DNA of 64,000 bases from positions 1 through 64,000 of the forward strand of contig JASVEC010000033.1 in NCBI GenBank assembly GCA_030770535.1, written 5' to 3'. The position numbers and the translations under genes are program-made. Within the stretch, counting starts at the first letter, position 1. The number at the start of each line of letters is the position of its first letter. Of this stretch, positions 1-10,059 are shown piece by piece. The notes beneath the pieces were generated by a model. That model saw nothing but the letters and a program-made list of their open reading frames with translations, was not told the DNA's origin and did no database searches. This DNA is from Batkoa obscura (Eukaryota > Entomophthoromycota > Entomophthoromycetes > Entomophthorales > Batkoaceae).

Positions 1-322
1 TTAAACAATGCAATCAATTAAGCTAATGTAGCGAATATTATCATATCTTCTCTTAAATTGGTCTAGAGTCCTCACTTCCTACTTTCCATCCCTTACCTTC
101 CATTGAACTTTCTTAGTTTTAAATATACCACACCTTCAGTATAGATAAGTAGTCTGAAAAAATATTAGAAAAATTTACAAGTTTTTTCAATCAAAGTTAA
201 ATGAGGACATGTTAAATATTATTTTTGGTCCAACGTAAACAGCAACTTAGTATAATAATCGAAAAAAGAAACAGTATCTATAAACTAAAAATCAAATGTT
301 TTGGTAGTTTGCTTTTATAGAG
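1..322. other. Intergenic, 3' of the lipase gene
   Basis: AT-rich sequence downstream of the minus-strand lipase stop. I see no coding frame, RNA gene or repeat in it. Confidence 0.5.
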
Positions 323-1360
323 TTAACAAAATGGTAATTTGATAAGCTTGTTGAAAATAAACACATGGCGTGCAACACTGTATGGTCCTTGTTGGCTTTG
401 ACCACAGTTAGGATCTTCATCAAAAGATTGATCACAGTAGACAAATTCAGTTCTTCCAAATGATGATCTACGCTCATAAATTTCAGCTGCTACATGGACA
501 TAGTTGAAGCTTCTTGGTGGAAGATGAGGTACAATATCATTCAAGTTAGTATAACGAGTAAGAGGATATTTGGCATCAGCAATATATTGAGCAAACCCTT
601 CATTGCCAACTCTTGGACTTGAGTAAGCAAAGACTTCCATCTGGCTGTTTAAGTTATTTTCTTGTAAGAACTTTTTCCATCTTAAAGAACTAACAGTAGA
701 TAAAGCAGCACCTAAAGAAATACCAGTAATTTGAAGCTTATAACCTTTATATTTTGGATCTTTAAGTAAAGAAAGAACAGACTTCTCCAACTGATTTTGT
801 ATAGCAACTGTTGCTTCATAGAAACCTTTGTGGACTAAAACATTGTTGTTAGCACCAGGGTATTGAATTTGTTCATAATCGAAGTTAGTTTGCCAGTTTT
901 TGATACTTTTAGTTCCACGATAAGAAACGATTACAGTTTTTATAGCTGGATCAACACCAGTTACAGCATAAAGGTCTTTTGATTGTTCTCTAATGAATGA
1001 ATCAGGTAAGAAAGTTCTAGAACAAATACAGTTTCCGCTACGAACTAAACTTTCACGACAGATGGGAAGTGCAGAATATTTATAACTTGAAAGAAGCTTT
1101 TCAATAGAAGCAGTGGTAACGTTACGTGGTTTGATTAATTTTTTACTTGGTACACGCTTTTCTAACAGTGGCAAATCTTCAAATAAACCTCGAGTTTCCT
1201 GTCTATTAGTAGATTCTTCTCCAATTAAAGCAGGGTATAAATCATTTTCCTTGACTGGTAATGTTTCATCGGTACCCTCAATGATGTCAGGGTTTTGACA
1301 TTTATAAATAGCAGCACCAAACGATAAAGTGAACAAGATAATGTTTTTTGTTGATACCAT
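323..1360 (-). CDS. Secreted class-3 (fungal-type) triacylglycerol lipase
   Basis: A single-exon gene of 345 residues. The N-terminus MVSTKNIILFTLSFGAAIYKC looks like a cleaved signal peptide, so an extracellular lipase acting on acylglycerols is likely. The fold signature is clear: VSYRGTKS (the oxyanion strand of class-3 lipases), the nucleophile elbow GISLG with Ser215, then NDIVPHLPP with Asp275, and a late His332 in ARHVF. Together these give a plausible Ser-Asp-His triad. The elbow reads GISLG instead of the commoner GHSLG. Several cysteines in the N-terminal half and near the C-terminus may form disulfides. A TATA-like box lies about 45 bp upstream. Family assignment is firm; the natural substrate is not known. 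It is only distantly related to the ATG15-type lipase at 25.4 kb. Confidence 0.93.
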   Translation of the reverse strand: MVSTKNIILFTLSFGAAIYKCQNPDIIEGTDETLPVKENDLYPALIGEESTNRQETRGLFEDLPLLEKRVPSKKLIKPRNVTTASIEKLLSSYKYSALPICRESLVRSGNCICSRTFLPDSFIREQSKDLYAVTGVDPAIKTVIVSYRGTKSIKNWQTNFDYEQIQYPGANNNVLVHKGFYEATVAIQNQLEKSVLSLLKDPKYKGYKLQITGISLGAALSTVSSLRWKKFLQENNLNSQMEVFAYSSPRVGNEGFAQYIADAKYPLTRYTNLNDIVPHLPPRSFNYVHVAAEIYERRSSFGRTEFVYCDQSFDEDPNCGQSQQGPYSVARHVFIFNKLIKLPFC

Positions 1361-1402
1361 TTTACTTTGAAATTGATAATTGATATTCTAAAAATGCAGA
1401 CC

Positions 1403-1410
1403 TATTTATA
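1403..1410 (-). promoter_or_regulatory. TATA box of the lipase gene
   Basis: TATAAATA on the minus strand, 43-50 bp upstream of the lipase ATG. Position and sequence fit a strong, regulated promoter, as expected for a secreted enzyme. Inferred from sequence only. Confidence 0.5.
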
Positions 1411-1848
1411 CTCTACGAAATTTTTATCTAAAGCTCCCTTCCACTTTTACGTAATATAGACATCAAAAGATAGGGCAGTATGAGCATTGAGACCATAGTG
1501 TGATTTGGGCTGTGATAGCTAGTTATGAAATTGTGCTACTAAATCTGATTTAAAAATAATTAATGTTGAAATGTAAATTGATCTTTTTGTCCTAAATGTC
1601 AAGTGCTGATCCAATATAAGGGAATTTTCGAGTTACCCAATGAAATAAATTATTACATAAACAAGTAAAGTTTATTAAAGTTAGATTATAAATAAAACTA
1701 AACTATTTTTATTATCTCAAAAATTTCATGTCATAGAACCCATGTGATCCTTATAAATTTATCGATATACAGTAAAACATCATATCTATCTCTTAAATTG
1801 ATTCCTCTTATATAAATTAGTATTAGTTTTAAAAAATCTTTTATATTA

Positions 1849-1955
1849 TATGTGGGGATTTATTTTTGTGTTTAAGAATTTTGCTAACAGTTTTCCCACT
1901 CAAATAGTGCTTAAAAGATGGAAAAGTAACGAAGTCAAAAAAAAACACCCCCATA
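1849..1955 (-). mobile_element. MITE copy 1 (TATGGGG family)
   Basis: Full-length copy in the reverse orientation: GTGGGGATTTATTTTTGTG at the left, internal CCCACTCAAATAGTGC dyad, and AACACCCCCATA at the right. TA flanks both ends. It is intergenic, about 490 bp upstream of the lipase start. Confidence 0.85.
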
Positions 1956-2669
1956 TATAACTATCTGATAGCTTAAATCTTGTTTTCAAATAGCTGACAA
2001 TAATCCTATTTCAAAGGTCATACCAAATTCTATTATGTAAACATTGGTGCTACTAAGTTAACTAAGCCTCGAATTATCTGATGATACTATTTGGAACGTG
2101 ATATTAATTGCTAGCTAATAAATTTAATAAACGGATTTGCACTAAAGTAAATAGTTGAACTTTTTATCAACTCTCTATTTTTTAATGACATTCATGTCGC
2201 TAAATTCAAAACTATAATTAATCAAACCTTTTAAAAGACTAAGGCAATGATATTTTACTATATATATATAACTTTTTAAAGCTAATACAAACAATATTTA
2301 TTAAATGTTATAAACGTACAAGTATTAATTTATAAATCCCTTTACTTTGTAATTATTTGTACCAGATTCTAAATGGCTTATATTATGTAATAGTACGTTA
2401 TAAAAATGATGAGTAAAGGCATCAAAAGGTGAACAGATGATGAAAGGTCAGAGTTTTTATATTCATTCACTCAAAATCATCCTGATATAGTTTTAAACCA
2501 ATAAATATTAGATTTATCATTAACTAATAAATCTGATTACTAAAAATATTTTTGATGAGATTATATAGGAAGTAGTGTAGCTCGATTATTATTTAAAGTA
2601 AACATCAAATGCTAATTATATATATAAAATATTGGAATAGACAAATGTTCAAATATAAATAAATATACA

Positions 2670-2773
2670 TATGGGAGTGTTTTTTTCGACTTCATTATTT
2701 TTCCACTTTTTAAGTGTTATTTAAGCGGAAAATTTGTTAGTAAAATTCCTAAGCACAAAAATACATCCCCATA
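2670..2773 (+). mobile_element. MITE copy 2 (TATGGGG family)
   Basis: Full-length forward copy. It begins TATGGGAGTGTTTTTTTCG and ends AATACATCCCCATA, with the internal pair TTTTCCACT / AGCGGAAAA. Close to the family consensus, so probably a recent insertion. Confidence 0.88.
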
Positions 2774-3358
2774 TATATACTATTTGAATAGCTAATTTGA
2801 AAGGATAAATATTAATACATTTTAGGATCTTATTTTAGTTCTAGTTTCAAATTTAGTTAGCTTACCTCAAGATTTTTCTATAAAATCCTATTAAATAATA
2901 GAAAACAAGACTTATTTCTTAACACATATCATGTGCAAGGTGGGTGATGAGCTTCTATATTTCGAATAACAATAATAATATGGGGGTAAAAAAAGATTCC
3001 AATGAAAGTTTTGTTTATTTTATAGTAGCGGGAATTACTGCTATCTTTATTATCAACAGGACTGATTTGAAAAAATTCACTGTTAAACTTATCTGGTTTG
3101 GTGATAATTCCGCTAATGATTATACTCATACCATTTACTAAAGTGTTTTATTTAATAAAGTCATAAAAATATTAAGTAACTATATCAAAATGATATAAAT
3201 AGCTTCATAATCATCGTTTTTAAAAAAGCAAGGTATTTTATAAGAATATAGGGGCTGATTAGCATATGAGTTTTGAATCAACAACTGACTTTGAGTATGG
3301 TTTTATAAAATCAGTCGCACTCTATGGTTCAAGTTACAGAAACTTTTAAAAAAACTGG

Positions 3359-3449
3359 AAATGTATTTTTTTTTTGTTTAAATTTACTTCCTTTTTATGC
3401 TCAATAGCGCTAAAAAAAGGAAAAGGTAATGAAACCAAAAAAGACACAT
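3359..3449 (-). mobile_element. Worn MITE copy 3
   Basis: Reverse copy that has lost its GGGG and CCCC ends. The interior (CTCAATAGCGCTAAAAAAAG, then AAAAGGTAATGAAACC) is still recognisable. Older than its neighbours. Confidence 0.65.
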
Positions 3450-3813
3450 TGAATGGATTTTGGTATTTCTTAAACCAAGTATAAAAATACCCAATATCTT
3501 CAATAGAAAATTGCTAAACAGATGTACTATTAAAAGACAAATGTTATAAGAAATATTTACTTTTGGCTTCTATAAGCTTGTCTGGCTTGGAGAGGTTGAT
3601 ACAGATTATTGTAGTAACAAAATAATTAGCCTTTTACTAAGTACAATGTTAAAAAAATATGACTAGCTTAATTTGTTTAAAGCTTTCTCAAGTATTGCTA
3701 TTTTCGAAAATGACGAATATTAAAATAATACTCTATCCTAATGACGATTTTTAATGATGAAGTAGATAATAACATAATAATTTGTACTAACTAGAAATTA
3801 TAATAAAATAACA

Positions 3814-3932
3814 ATAAAGGAGTGTTTTTTTTACTTCACTATTTTTTCCATTTTTTAAATCATTATTATTATGGGGATGTATTTTTGTTTTTAAGAATTT
3901 CACTAACAAATTTTCCGCTCAAATAGTGCTTA
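3814..3932. mobile_element. Two MITE half-copies side by side
   Basis: At 3814-3861 there is the first half of a forward copy (GGAGTGTTTTTTTT to CCATTTTTTAAAT). At 3868-3932 there is the first half of a reverse copy (TATTATGGGGATGTATTTTT to CTCAAATAGTGCTT). Both stop near the element's centre, as if one arm were lost from each. Confidence 0.7.
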
Positions 3933-4225
3933 TGTCAAACTTTTGTACATTATAAAACTGTTAGTTTATATAAGAAACCATGATTTCGTATTTGATACCG
4001 ATCAATATTTATTTCTTGCTACTAAAATTTTATGCTATATTACTTGAAAGCTTTATTTGATTTACTAAGGTAAATTGCTAATATAATAAAAGTGATTTCT
4101 TGAATGTTAAAAGCTCCTTTAAAAGCTTATTTAATATTGATAAATATTTAATTATTCCTTACTGTTAATATATTATATGATATACTAAAAGTTTTATTTA
4201 AATTTTTCCTAAAATAAATCGTTAA

Positions 4226-4328
4226 TATGGGAATGTATTTTTTTGCTTAATAATTTTACTAACAATCTCTCCACTCAAATAGCGCTTAAAAAATAGAAAA
4301 AGTTATGAAACAAAAAAACAGCTCCATA
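4226..4328 (-). mobile_element. MITE copy (4.2 kb)
   Basis: Full-length reverse copy, TATGGGAATGTATTTTTTTG to ACAGCTCCATA. It lies about 55 bp beyond the 3' end of the ELL pseudogene. Confidence 0.85.
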
Positions 4329-4384
4329 TTCTAAATTAATTAATCAAATATCATGCTTACTTTAAAAGTTCAAGTGATAAAGCA

Positions 4385-5960
4385 TGAATCTGTGTGTATT
4401 TCTTTTTTTTATTCTTCAATCAGCTCAAATAACTGACTTAAATTAACCTTACTAAGCTTTAAATCAAAACTAACTAGTTCTTTCTTCTCTTAAATAGATG
4501 TGAGATATTGTAGCGATACAAGTTCCTCCTGGATTTCTCATTAAAACTAATAACTATATATAACTCGGTATGCCCAATGTAATCTATTAAACTCTTTAGC
4601 CAACTCTTCATTATTAGCGAAATTTTTCTTTTCTATTGGAGGCACACAAGCAATTGGTGTACTGTAATATTTCTCGGTTTTTTTTCTATTACTACCACTA
4701 ATATAAATAATTCCTTCATTACTTTGCATACGATTTATAACGAGTATTAGATCTTCATTAGGGTCAGGTTTGGTATTACTATTTATTCTTTCGCATATGT
4801 TAAGAGCTACAGGGCCATAGTTAGGATTGCAAGGAGTCAATTGTCTGCGCTCTTAAACAATGATATTAACTGATGGATTACTATGGATATTATTCGCAGG
4901 TTGAACATTTGTGTTATTCATAGGCCTATTGGAAGCTCCTTGGTTATTGGAAAGATTATGAGGTAAAAGCGGTCTATGTACTAGTAAAGCTGCTTTACCT
5001 GGTATATTCTTAGTAAGAATATTTGCTACTTTTTGAGCTGTGTTTCGTACTGCCCTATTGGTTCCAGCAATTCGCGAGTTCATATTTTGCATTACTCTCT
5101 GGTAGTCATGCTTTATTGGTCTATAATTTGCGTTGTTCTACTTGTGATTTGGGAAACTATATTTTGCATCGTTCTGCTTGAATTCATGAGCTATGAACTT
5201 GGATTTTGCACTATAGGGCTTGTACATATAGTTCCTTGAATCTCGCCTATACTAATCTTTAAAGGAGTCAGATGACTAAAATATTCAGATTTAAGGATCA
5301 TAACTAATTCACCAAGCACATTAAAATAATTTATGGCCACCATCTTTCGCTCAGAAGGTAAATAATTAGACCAATAAACAATATCCACTTATCTATAGGC
5401 TTCATTTTCAACATCCATAAGTCATCGTGTCTTTCTGCGACTTGTTCTAAAATAGACCTGAGTCTAGGCTTTTGGATGGGTATAGTTAAAAGCAAGGTAT
5501 CAATTATGGTTAGTAAAAGTCCTAATTTATAAATAGCTGCTCGCTTATTGTCTTTCAAAAGCACATCCGAAGATGGGCTATTCATATCTCTGAAGATTGA
5601 TCTATCATTTAAATTATAATTAATTATTAGTTGATCAAAATATTTGACCCTTTTATTTGATTTTCAGCAAGTTCGTCTAATCACATCTTCGCAAACAGTT
5701 GAAATTTGGATATCAGATTTGTAAAAAGCATCTTGACTATTCTGATGAAGAAATAGGTTATTATTTTTTGAAGATTGACTACGTTTGACTTTATGAATTG
5801 GTTTATAAATCAAAAATTGTAAATCAGTTCCATTCAATTTAGCTGATTTATCATCACCTTTGATTTTATTAAGTAATCTTTCCGGCACTACCAACTTATA
5901 ATACTCCTTTTCCCACTCTCAAAGTCTTTTTTCCTTTATCCTTACAGAGTAACCTTCCAT
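4385..5960 (-). pseudogene. Decayed copy of the ELL elongation-factor gene
   Basis: Minus-strand relic of the gene at 35242-36661. The start still aligns (ATGGAAGGTTACTCTGTAAGG against the intact gene's ATGGAACAGTATGTTGCAAGG), followed by PERLLNKIKGDDKSAKLNG, matching PEKLLDDIRNDGKTAKLNE. The middle keeps the ELL helical segment (PIQKPRLRSILEQVAERHDD), then NNEELAKEFNRLHWAY of the occludin/ELL domain, and finally KVNLSQLFELIEE. The pieces lie in different frames with in-frame stops, so no full-length protein can be made. A stretch around 5090-5230 carries degenerate tandem repeats containing ATGCAAAAT absent from the intact copy. The terminal intron of the functional gene cannot be judged here. 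Probably a duplicate that lost function some time ago. Confidence 0.85.
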
Positions 5961-6918
5961 ATTATACCATTCCCATTATTAAAATCCAATTTTTAACCAA
6001 ACTCCACAAAAATGTTTAGTTATAACTTATAGCCAATTTTATTTAAAATTCGACTATGATTTTTTTAACCAACCAATTTATTATCTAGATTTTGAATGAT
6101 AGATAGTCTAGTACTCGGTCTGCTTCATATTAGCCATTATATTTTCAGCTAAAAGTGCTAAAATTGTGACAGTTAATCTGAAATAGACCGAGTACAATAA
6201 CTTTGAACTGTTAGCTAAGTGACCCAGCACTAATATCTATGACAAATGTGTACTCCCTAACCAGCATAAATTATCCTCTCTTTTAGAACTCAAAATAGTT
6301 CATATCACACAATGTTTCAATACAAACTATACCATTTATAAAGTCATTTTAACAACACCAAACAAGATGTATCAAACGAAACAATGATATATTTTTGTGT
6401 ATTACTTTCAAAAAGAACTCTAAATATAGTCAAAATCATTATAAATTAAGACTCAAATGGTTTTAAATCAAAATATATTAGCATTGTATATTATAAGCTC
6501 TTACGTTGAGAACTAAAAGGAGCTAAACCAACCATGTTAAGCTTAAGGCTCATAATCTCAAAAACTAACCATTATTGTTTTTATAGGTAAACTGTAAGTA
6601 ATGTAAAAGATATACTGAAGGAGTTACTTTAATGATAAATGTTTATGTTTACAAAGCGGGCATACACTTTGATGGAAGTTATAAAAAATTCCTTTTCTGT
6701 CAAAATAAATAATCTCTAGTTACTTTTTTTCAAAGATTCTAAATTATAAAAAACTAAAGAGCTGTTACTAAATTACATTTAAAGTACAACTAACAGCTGG
6801 TGATCATAAAGTTGTACCAAATATAATTTATTAATAAAAATTATATGACATCCAAACCTATACCAAACAGTCGAAATAAAAGTTGTGTAGGTAGAAAACA
6901 TCTAATTTAATTATTTGC
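5961..6918. other. Intergenic with one inverted-repeat element
   Basis: Between the ELL relic and the NEDD8 gene. Apart from the 85-bp inverted repeat at 6111-6195 I see no coding frame or RNA gene. Confidence 0.5.
6111..6195. repeat. 85-bp element with 11-bp perfect inverted ends
   Basis: Ends are GTACTCGGTCT and AGACCGAGTAC (perfect inverted repeat). The match continues imperfectly inward to about 17 bp: GTACTCGGTCTGCTTCA against the complement GTACTCGGTCTATTTCA. It is locally GC-richer than its surroundings. It could be a lone MITE of a second family or a structured RNA. No other copy was seen in the window. Confidence 0.6.
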
Positions 6919-7396
6919 TTAAATTCCGCCACGTAAAGCTAAAACTAAATGAAGCACTGAGCCACCTTCAATTCCGTAAGAGGAAGCAGGTTTATCATCA
7001 GCCCTAAATTCAATGTTATTATATGACTTTTTTTACCTAACTTTAATCTTACATTTGTTTACCACCAAAAATTAATCTAAATAATGGAATTAATCACTGT
7101 TTAATTTGAATTTAACTTGTTTTACCTTTGTTGTGCTGGAGGGATACCTTCTTTTTCCTCCAATCTCTCTTTGATGCGCATGATCTTTTTTAGATAAATC
7201 AATAACATTAATTTATACGTTTAAATTAAACTTACTGGATCATCAGGTTCAATATCAAATTCAAACTTTTAAATTTTAAAAATTAATCAACAAAAAATAT
7301 ATTTAGCCAATACCTCTCTTCCTGTTAAAGTCTAAGTTTTTAATTAGTATTAGAGATATTAACATGTAGCTAACTTACTTTGATTTTGATTAACAT
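6919..7396 (-). CDS. RUB1: NEDD8/RUB1 ubiquitin-like modifier
   Basis: Six exons encode 77 residues. The start MLIKIKTLTGRE and the end LHLVLALRGG are diagnostic of NEDD8, as is the MADDK segment. The mature diglycine is followed by a single Ile before the stop, so a hydrolase must remove one residue before conjugation to cullins. Exons by eye: 7396-7379, 7331-7314, 7265-7236, 7184-7126, 7076-7053, 7003-6919; the five introns are 47-51 nt with GTAAG-like donors (one GTATTG). Every junction keeps the family reading, so the model is well supported. Exons 1 and 2 are only 18 nt each, which would defeat most gene finders. Ala at the position homologous to NEDD8 Ala72 (just before LRGG) separates it from ubiquitin. 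Confidence 0.95.
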
Positions 7397-7967
7397 TTTA
7401 TTATGACTGTATTATTGTAAAAAAGCTTTTAAATACAGCAAATTCAGATTTTACGTAAAATTGGAACAACTTTGATTGGCCACAAAGAATTTAAATTATG
7501 TAGTGATGAAAAAACTATAATCACAAAGTATGTTTTTTCATTTTTAGTTTTGCTGGTAACTTGTTCAGATTTTAAGCTAGTCAAAAGATGAACATGCTTC
7601 AAGTTAAAAACGACGCTCTCCCTTTTAACAAAAAAAATTCTTTAAAGTCGAATCTAATTTAAGAAGCGAATAAAATAATATAAATGATAGCGTTAATGTT
7701 TTTCTCATTAGTACTTATTATTGAAAGAAATAAAACAATTTACTATAAATGAATGGACCGATAAGCTTAGCTGAAATTTATGGGATTTCAATTAAACCAG
7801 TTAAAGTCCAAGAATCAATTTACTTAAAGATATGATTTAAGCGTGTGATTAGATTAAAATCTAGAAAACATTTTTTAAATTAATTAAATTTTAGGTAACT
7901 TTAAACAACAAAATAAGAAAAAATATAATAATGTATTAATTAGAAGTTTAAACATAAATCAATAAAA
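7397..7967. promoter_or_regulatory. Divergent promoter region, NEDD8 / QCR8
   Basis: 571 bp shared by two divergently transcribed genes. It must contain both promoters. I see no clear TATA box or known factor site. Confidence 0.4.
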
Positions 7968-8237
7968 ATGGCCGGAGGAAAATATCAAGGACACTGGGGA
8001 TATATGGGTGGACCAACTCAAAAGGGAATTGTTACCTATTCTTTATCACCTTTCCAGCAAAGAGCTTATGCTGGTTATTTCAAAAAAAGCTTTTTTGGTA
8101 TGGTAAAACGTTTCGGTGCTCAAGTACCTTACATTGCTCCAGCTTTCGCTTTAGGCTACTCCGTTTACGCTTGGGGTAATGCCAAAAACGCTTATTATAA
8201 CTCTAAAGCTGGTGCTCATGAAAAGGCTGACCATTAA
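7968..8237 (+). CDS. QCR8: Cytochrome bc1 complex subunit 8 (Qcr8)
   Basis: Single exon, 89 residues, close to the usual family length of about 94. It is a small membrane subunit of respiratory complex III in the mitochondrial inner membrane, next to cytochrome b. The N-terminal GHWGYMGGPTQKGIVTYSLS is the typical Qcr8 signature, followed by a basic stretch (RFGAQVPYIAP) and one membrane helix (AFALGYSVYAWG). Codon use is biased toward GGT, GCT and ACC-type codons, as expected for a highly expressed gene. Its presence argues for an aerobic fungus with functional mitochondria. A run of A-rich sequence precedes the ATG. Confidence 0.95.
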   Translation: MAGGKYQGHWGYMGGPTQKGIVTYSLSPFQQRAYAGYFKKSFFGMVKRFGAQVPYIAPAFALGYSVYAWGNAKNAYYNSKAGAHEKADH

Positions 8238-8681
8238 GCTATTAAAATAATTTTACATATAGTTTGACTTTTGTTATTATTGAAGATGTTATATTTTTTA
8301 AACGTTTAATAGATAAACTAAATTTAGAGAAATTGAATTTTATTTCATATCAGAATAGTAGAATATGCTGTGTAGAAGTTAGTTAATTTTGTTTTGTTTT
8401 GAAGCTTTTTTAAGGGGATAATGTGTTATTTCCTGGTTGTTAGATATGTTAATATACATTAGTTTCGTATATAGCAGTTGTTATTTTTTTCATAATGATG
8501 ATAATAACAAAATGATGATTTTTTATAATTAGTTTCTTATTTCTTAAAAATCAAACCAATCAAAGCTAATCGGTTGTTCTATGAATTTACAAAATGGTTT
8601 AAAATTGATTAAAAGGCAGAACAATAAATTTGCTTTGTTTTACTTTTTTATAATAATAATAATAATACGTAATAAAAGAAA
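8238..8681. other. Intergenic QCR8 / ADF-H gene
   Basis: Contains the QCR8 3' end and the promoter of the next gene. A TAATAA triplet run lies just before the next ATG. Nothing else stands out. Confidence 0.4.
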
Positions 8682-10059
8682 ATGAGTTGTGATTTAAGTG
8701 AAGCTTCAATCGCAGAGTCCTACCAAAAAATTTTAAATCGTGAAATCAGTTGGTAACTAATTTTAATTTTAAAATATTTTTATCATAACTATTTAGGTTT
8801 GTTTTAGGTTATGGTGACACCAGGGAAAAATTATTCTTGTATTCTAAAGGTTTAGGTGATGTTGAGGATTTGAAAAAAAATTTAATCGATTCTATTCATT
8901 ATGCCTTACTTTTATATAACGACCATTTAGTTTATGTTTTATATGTTGATGAAAACTTAAGGTATTCTTTTTATTGCTTCGTTAACTTTTATTAAATACT
9001 TTTTGTATAGTGGTGTCCGTAGAGGTAGTATCATTTTAATCACAAACTACTTTATTTAAATAGAATTAATTAGCTAGGACTGTAGTTCATGGACGTTCTG
9101 TATCAGCTTTTTTTGAAGTAAAACTAACGATTGTATTTTTATATATGAATTAACTATAAAATTAGCAAATTGATGTTAGTTTACATATTACCAACTTGGA
9201 CAATTTAACGGTCGAAGCAGTAGAAAATGCAATTAAAAATAAAGCTGGAAACGCAATTTCCGAACCAAAGGAGAATGGAAATTTAGCCGATATTATAGCA
9301 TCTTCAGCAGGTACAATTACAGGTGCTTACCCATCGGAAAGCAATCCATCTGACATATACCCTTCAGAAACTATTTTATCTGCTGGGGATCATGATACTG
9401 AAGATTCTAATATATTATTTAATCCTAATTCTTCAGCATTTAATCAATCCACCCCAGTTTTTGAAGAAGAGTCTACATTGCCAAAAGAACTTCCAGCTAA
9501 AATCAATTTAGAAGAAGAAGCTAAAAGAAAAATTCAAGAAGCTTGGCAAAAGAGACAATCTGTACGCTTGCAGTTTACTAATCTCCCAGATGAAGATGTA
9601 AGAATCAATGGAAAACAATTAAATATACTAATTAATTTTATAGGCATCTCAAATTATGGATTATATAACCGTACAAGGTGATGGGTCTTATGTAATATAA
9701 CTTTATAAGGATTTATATTAATACTAAAAGTAAATTTAGTTTTGGAAAAGACGTTGGTATGTAATACGTGGTGAAACTATTTATTTTTACAGAGATCCGA
9801 TTGTAAATAATTAGTACTAACTATGATTTTATTCCAGTATTAATGATTTATATAGGAAAAATACCCAATTTCATGCTTAGATTTAGGTAGTGGAAAAGTA
9901 TATGTTAAGGAATGCAGTATAGATACTTTGATTCCAAATTCATTTCACTTAAGTATTGACAAAGGAGAAACTAAGGATGAGCTTTTATTCTTCTCAGATT
10001 CTAATGCACAAATGCAAAGCGCTATTAAGGCCATTCAATCTAATTCTATGTCATATTAA
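8682..10059 (+). CDS. ADF-H (drebrin/Abp1-like) plus PH domain protein
   Basis: Multi-exon gene of roughly 350 residues. The first exons encode an actin-depolymerising-factor homology domain: LNREISW, FVLGYGDTREKLFLYSKG, HLVYVLYVDENL, GVRR, VHGRSVSAFFE, then VSLHITNLDNLTVEAVENAI. This order matches the drebrin/Abp1/coactosin class, which binds filament sides, more than cofilin. An acidic Ser/Asn-rich linker (about 150 residues) follows. The C-terminal exons read FWKRRWYVIRGETIYFYRDP and KYPISCLDLGSGKVYVKE, a clear PH domain with the usual ending helix (NAQMQSAIKAIQS). A PH domain after ADF-H is not an arrangement I recognise from yeast. The protein may link cortical actin to membrane lipids (inference). 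Internal exon edges near 9010-9180 and 9640-9860 are uncertain. Confidence 0.75.

Larger units (their letters stand above)
1411..4384. other. Gene-poor region with MITE copies
   Basis: About 3 kb without a convincing gene. It holds several copies or fragments of the 105-bp MITE (listed separately). Two short stretches (2995-3141 and 3540-3660) look vaguely alike when translated, with a shared KL-x-W-x-G motif, and could be relics of one duplicated sequence. The rest is AT-rich with no visible function. Confidence 0.5.

Noticed and set aside
2929-3141. Complementary 65-66-codon frames on both strands
   Set aside because: Both cover the same worn region; neither has a family match, a signal or a neighbour relation.
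1849-4328. Clustered MITEs considered as a CRISPR-like array
   Set aside because: Copies vary in orientation and spacing, and the units are themselves palindromic transposon-like elements in a fungal genome.
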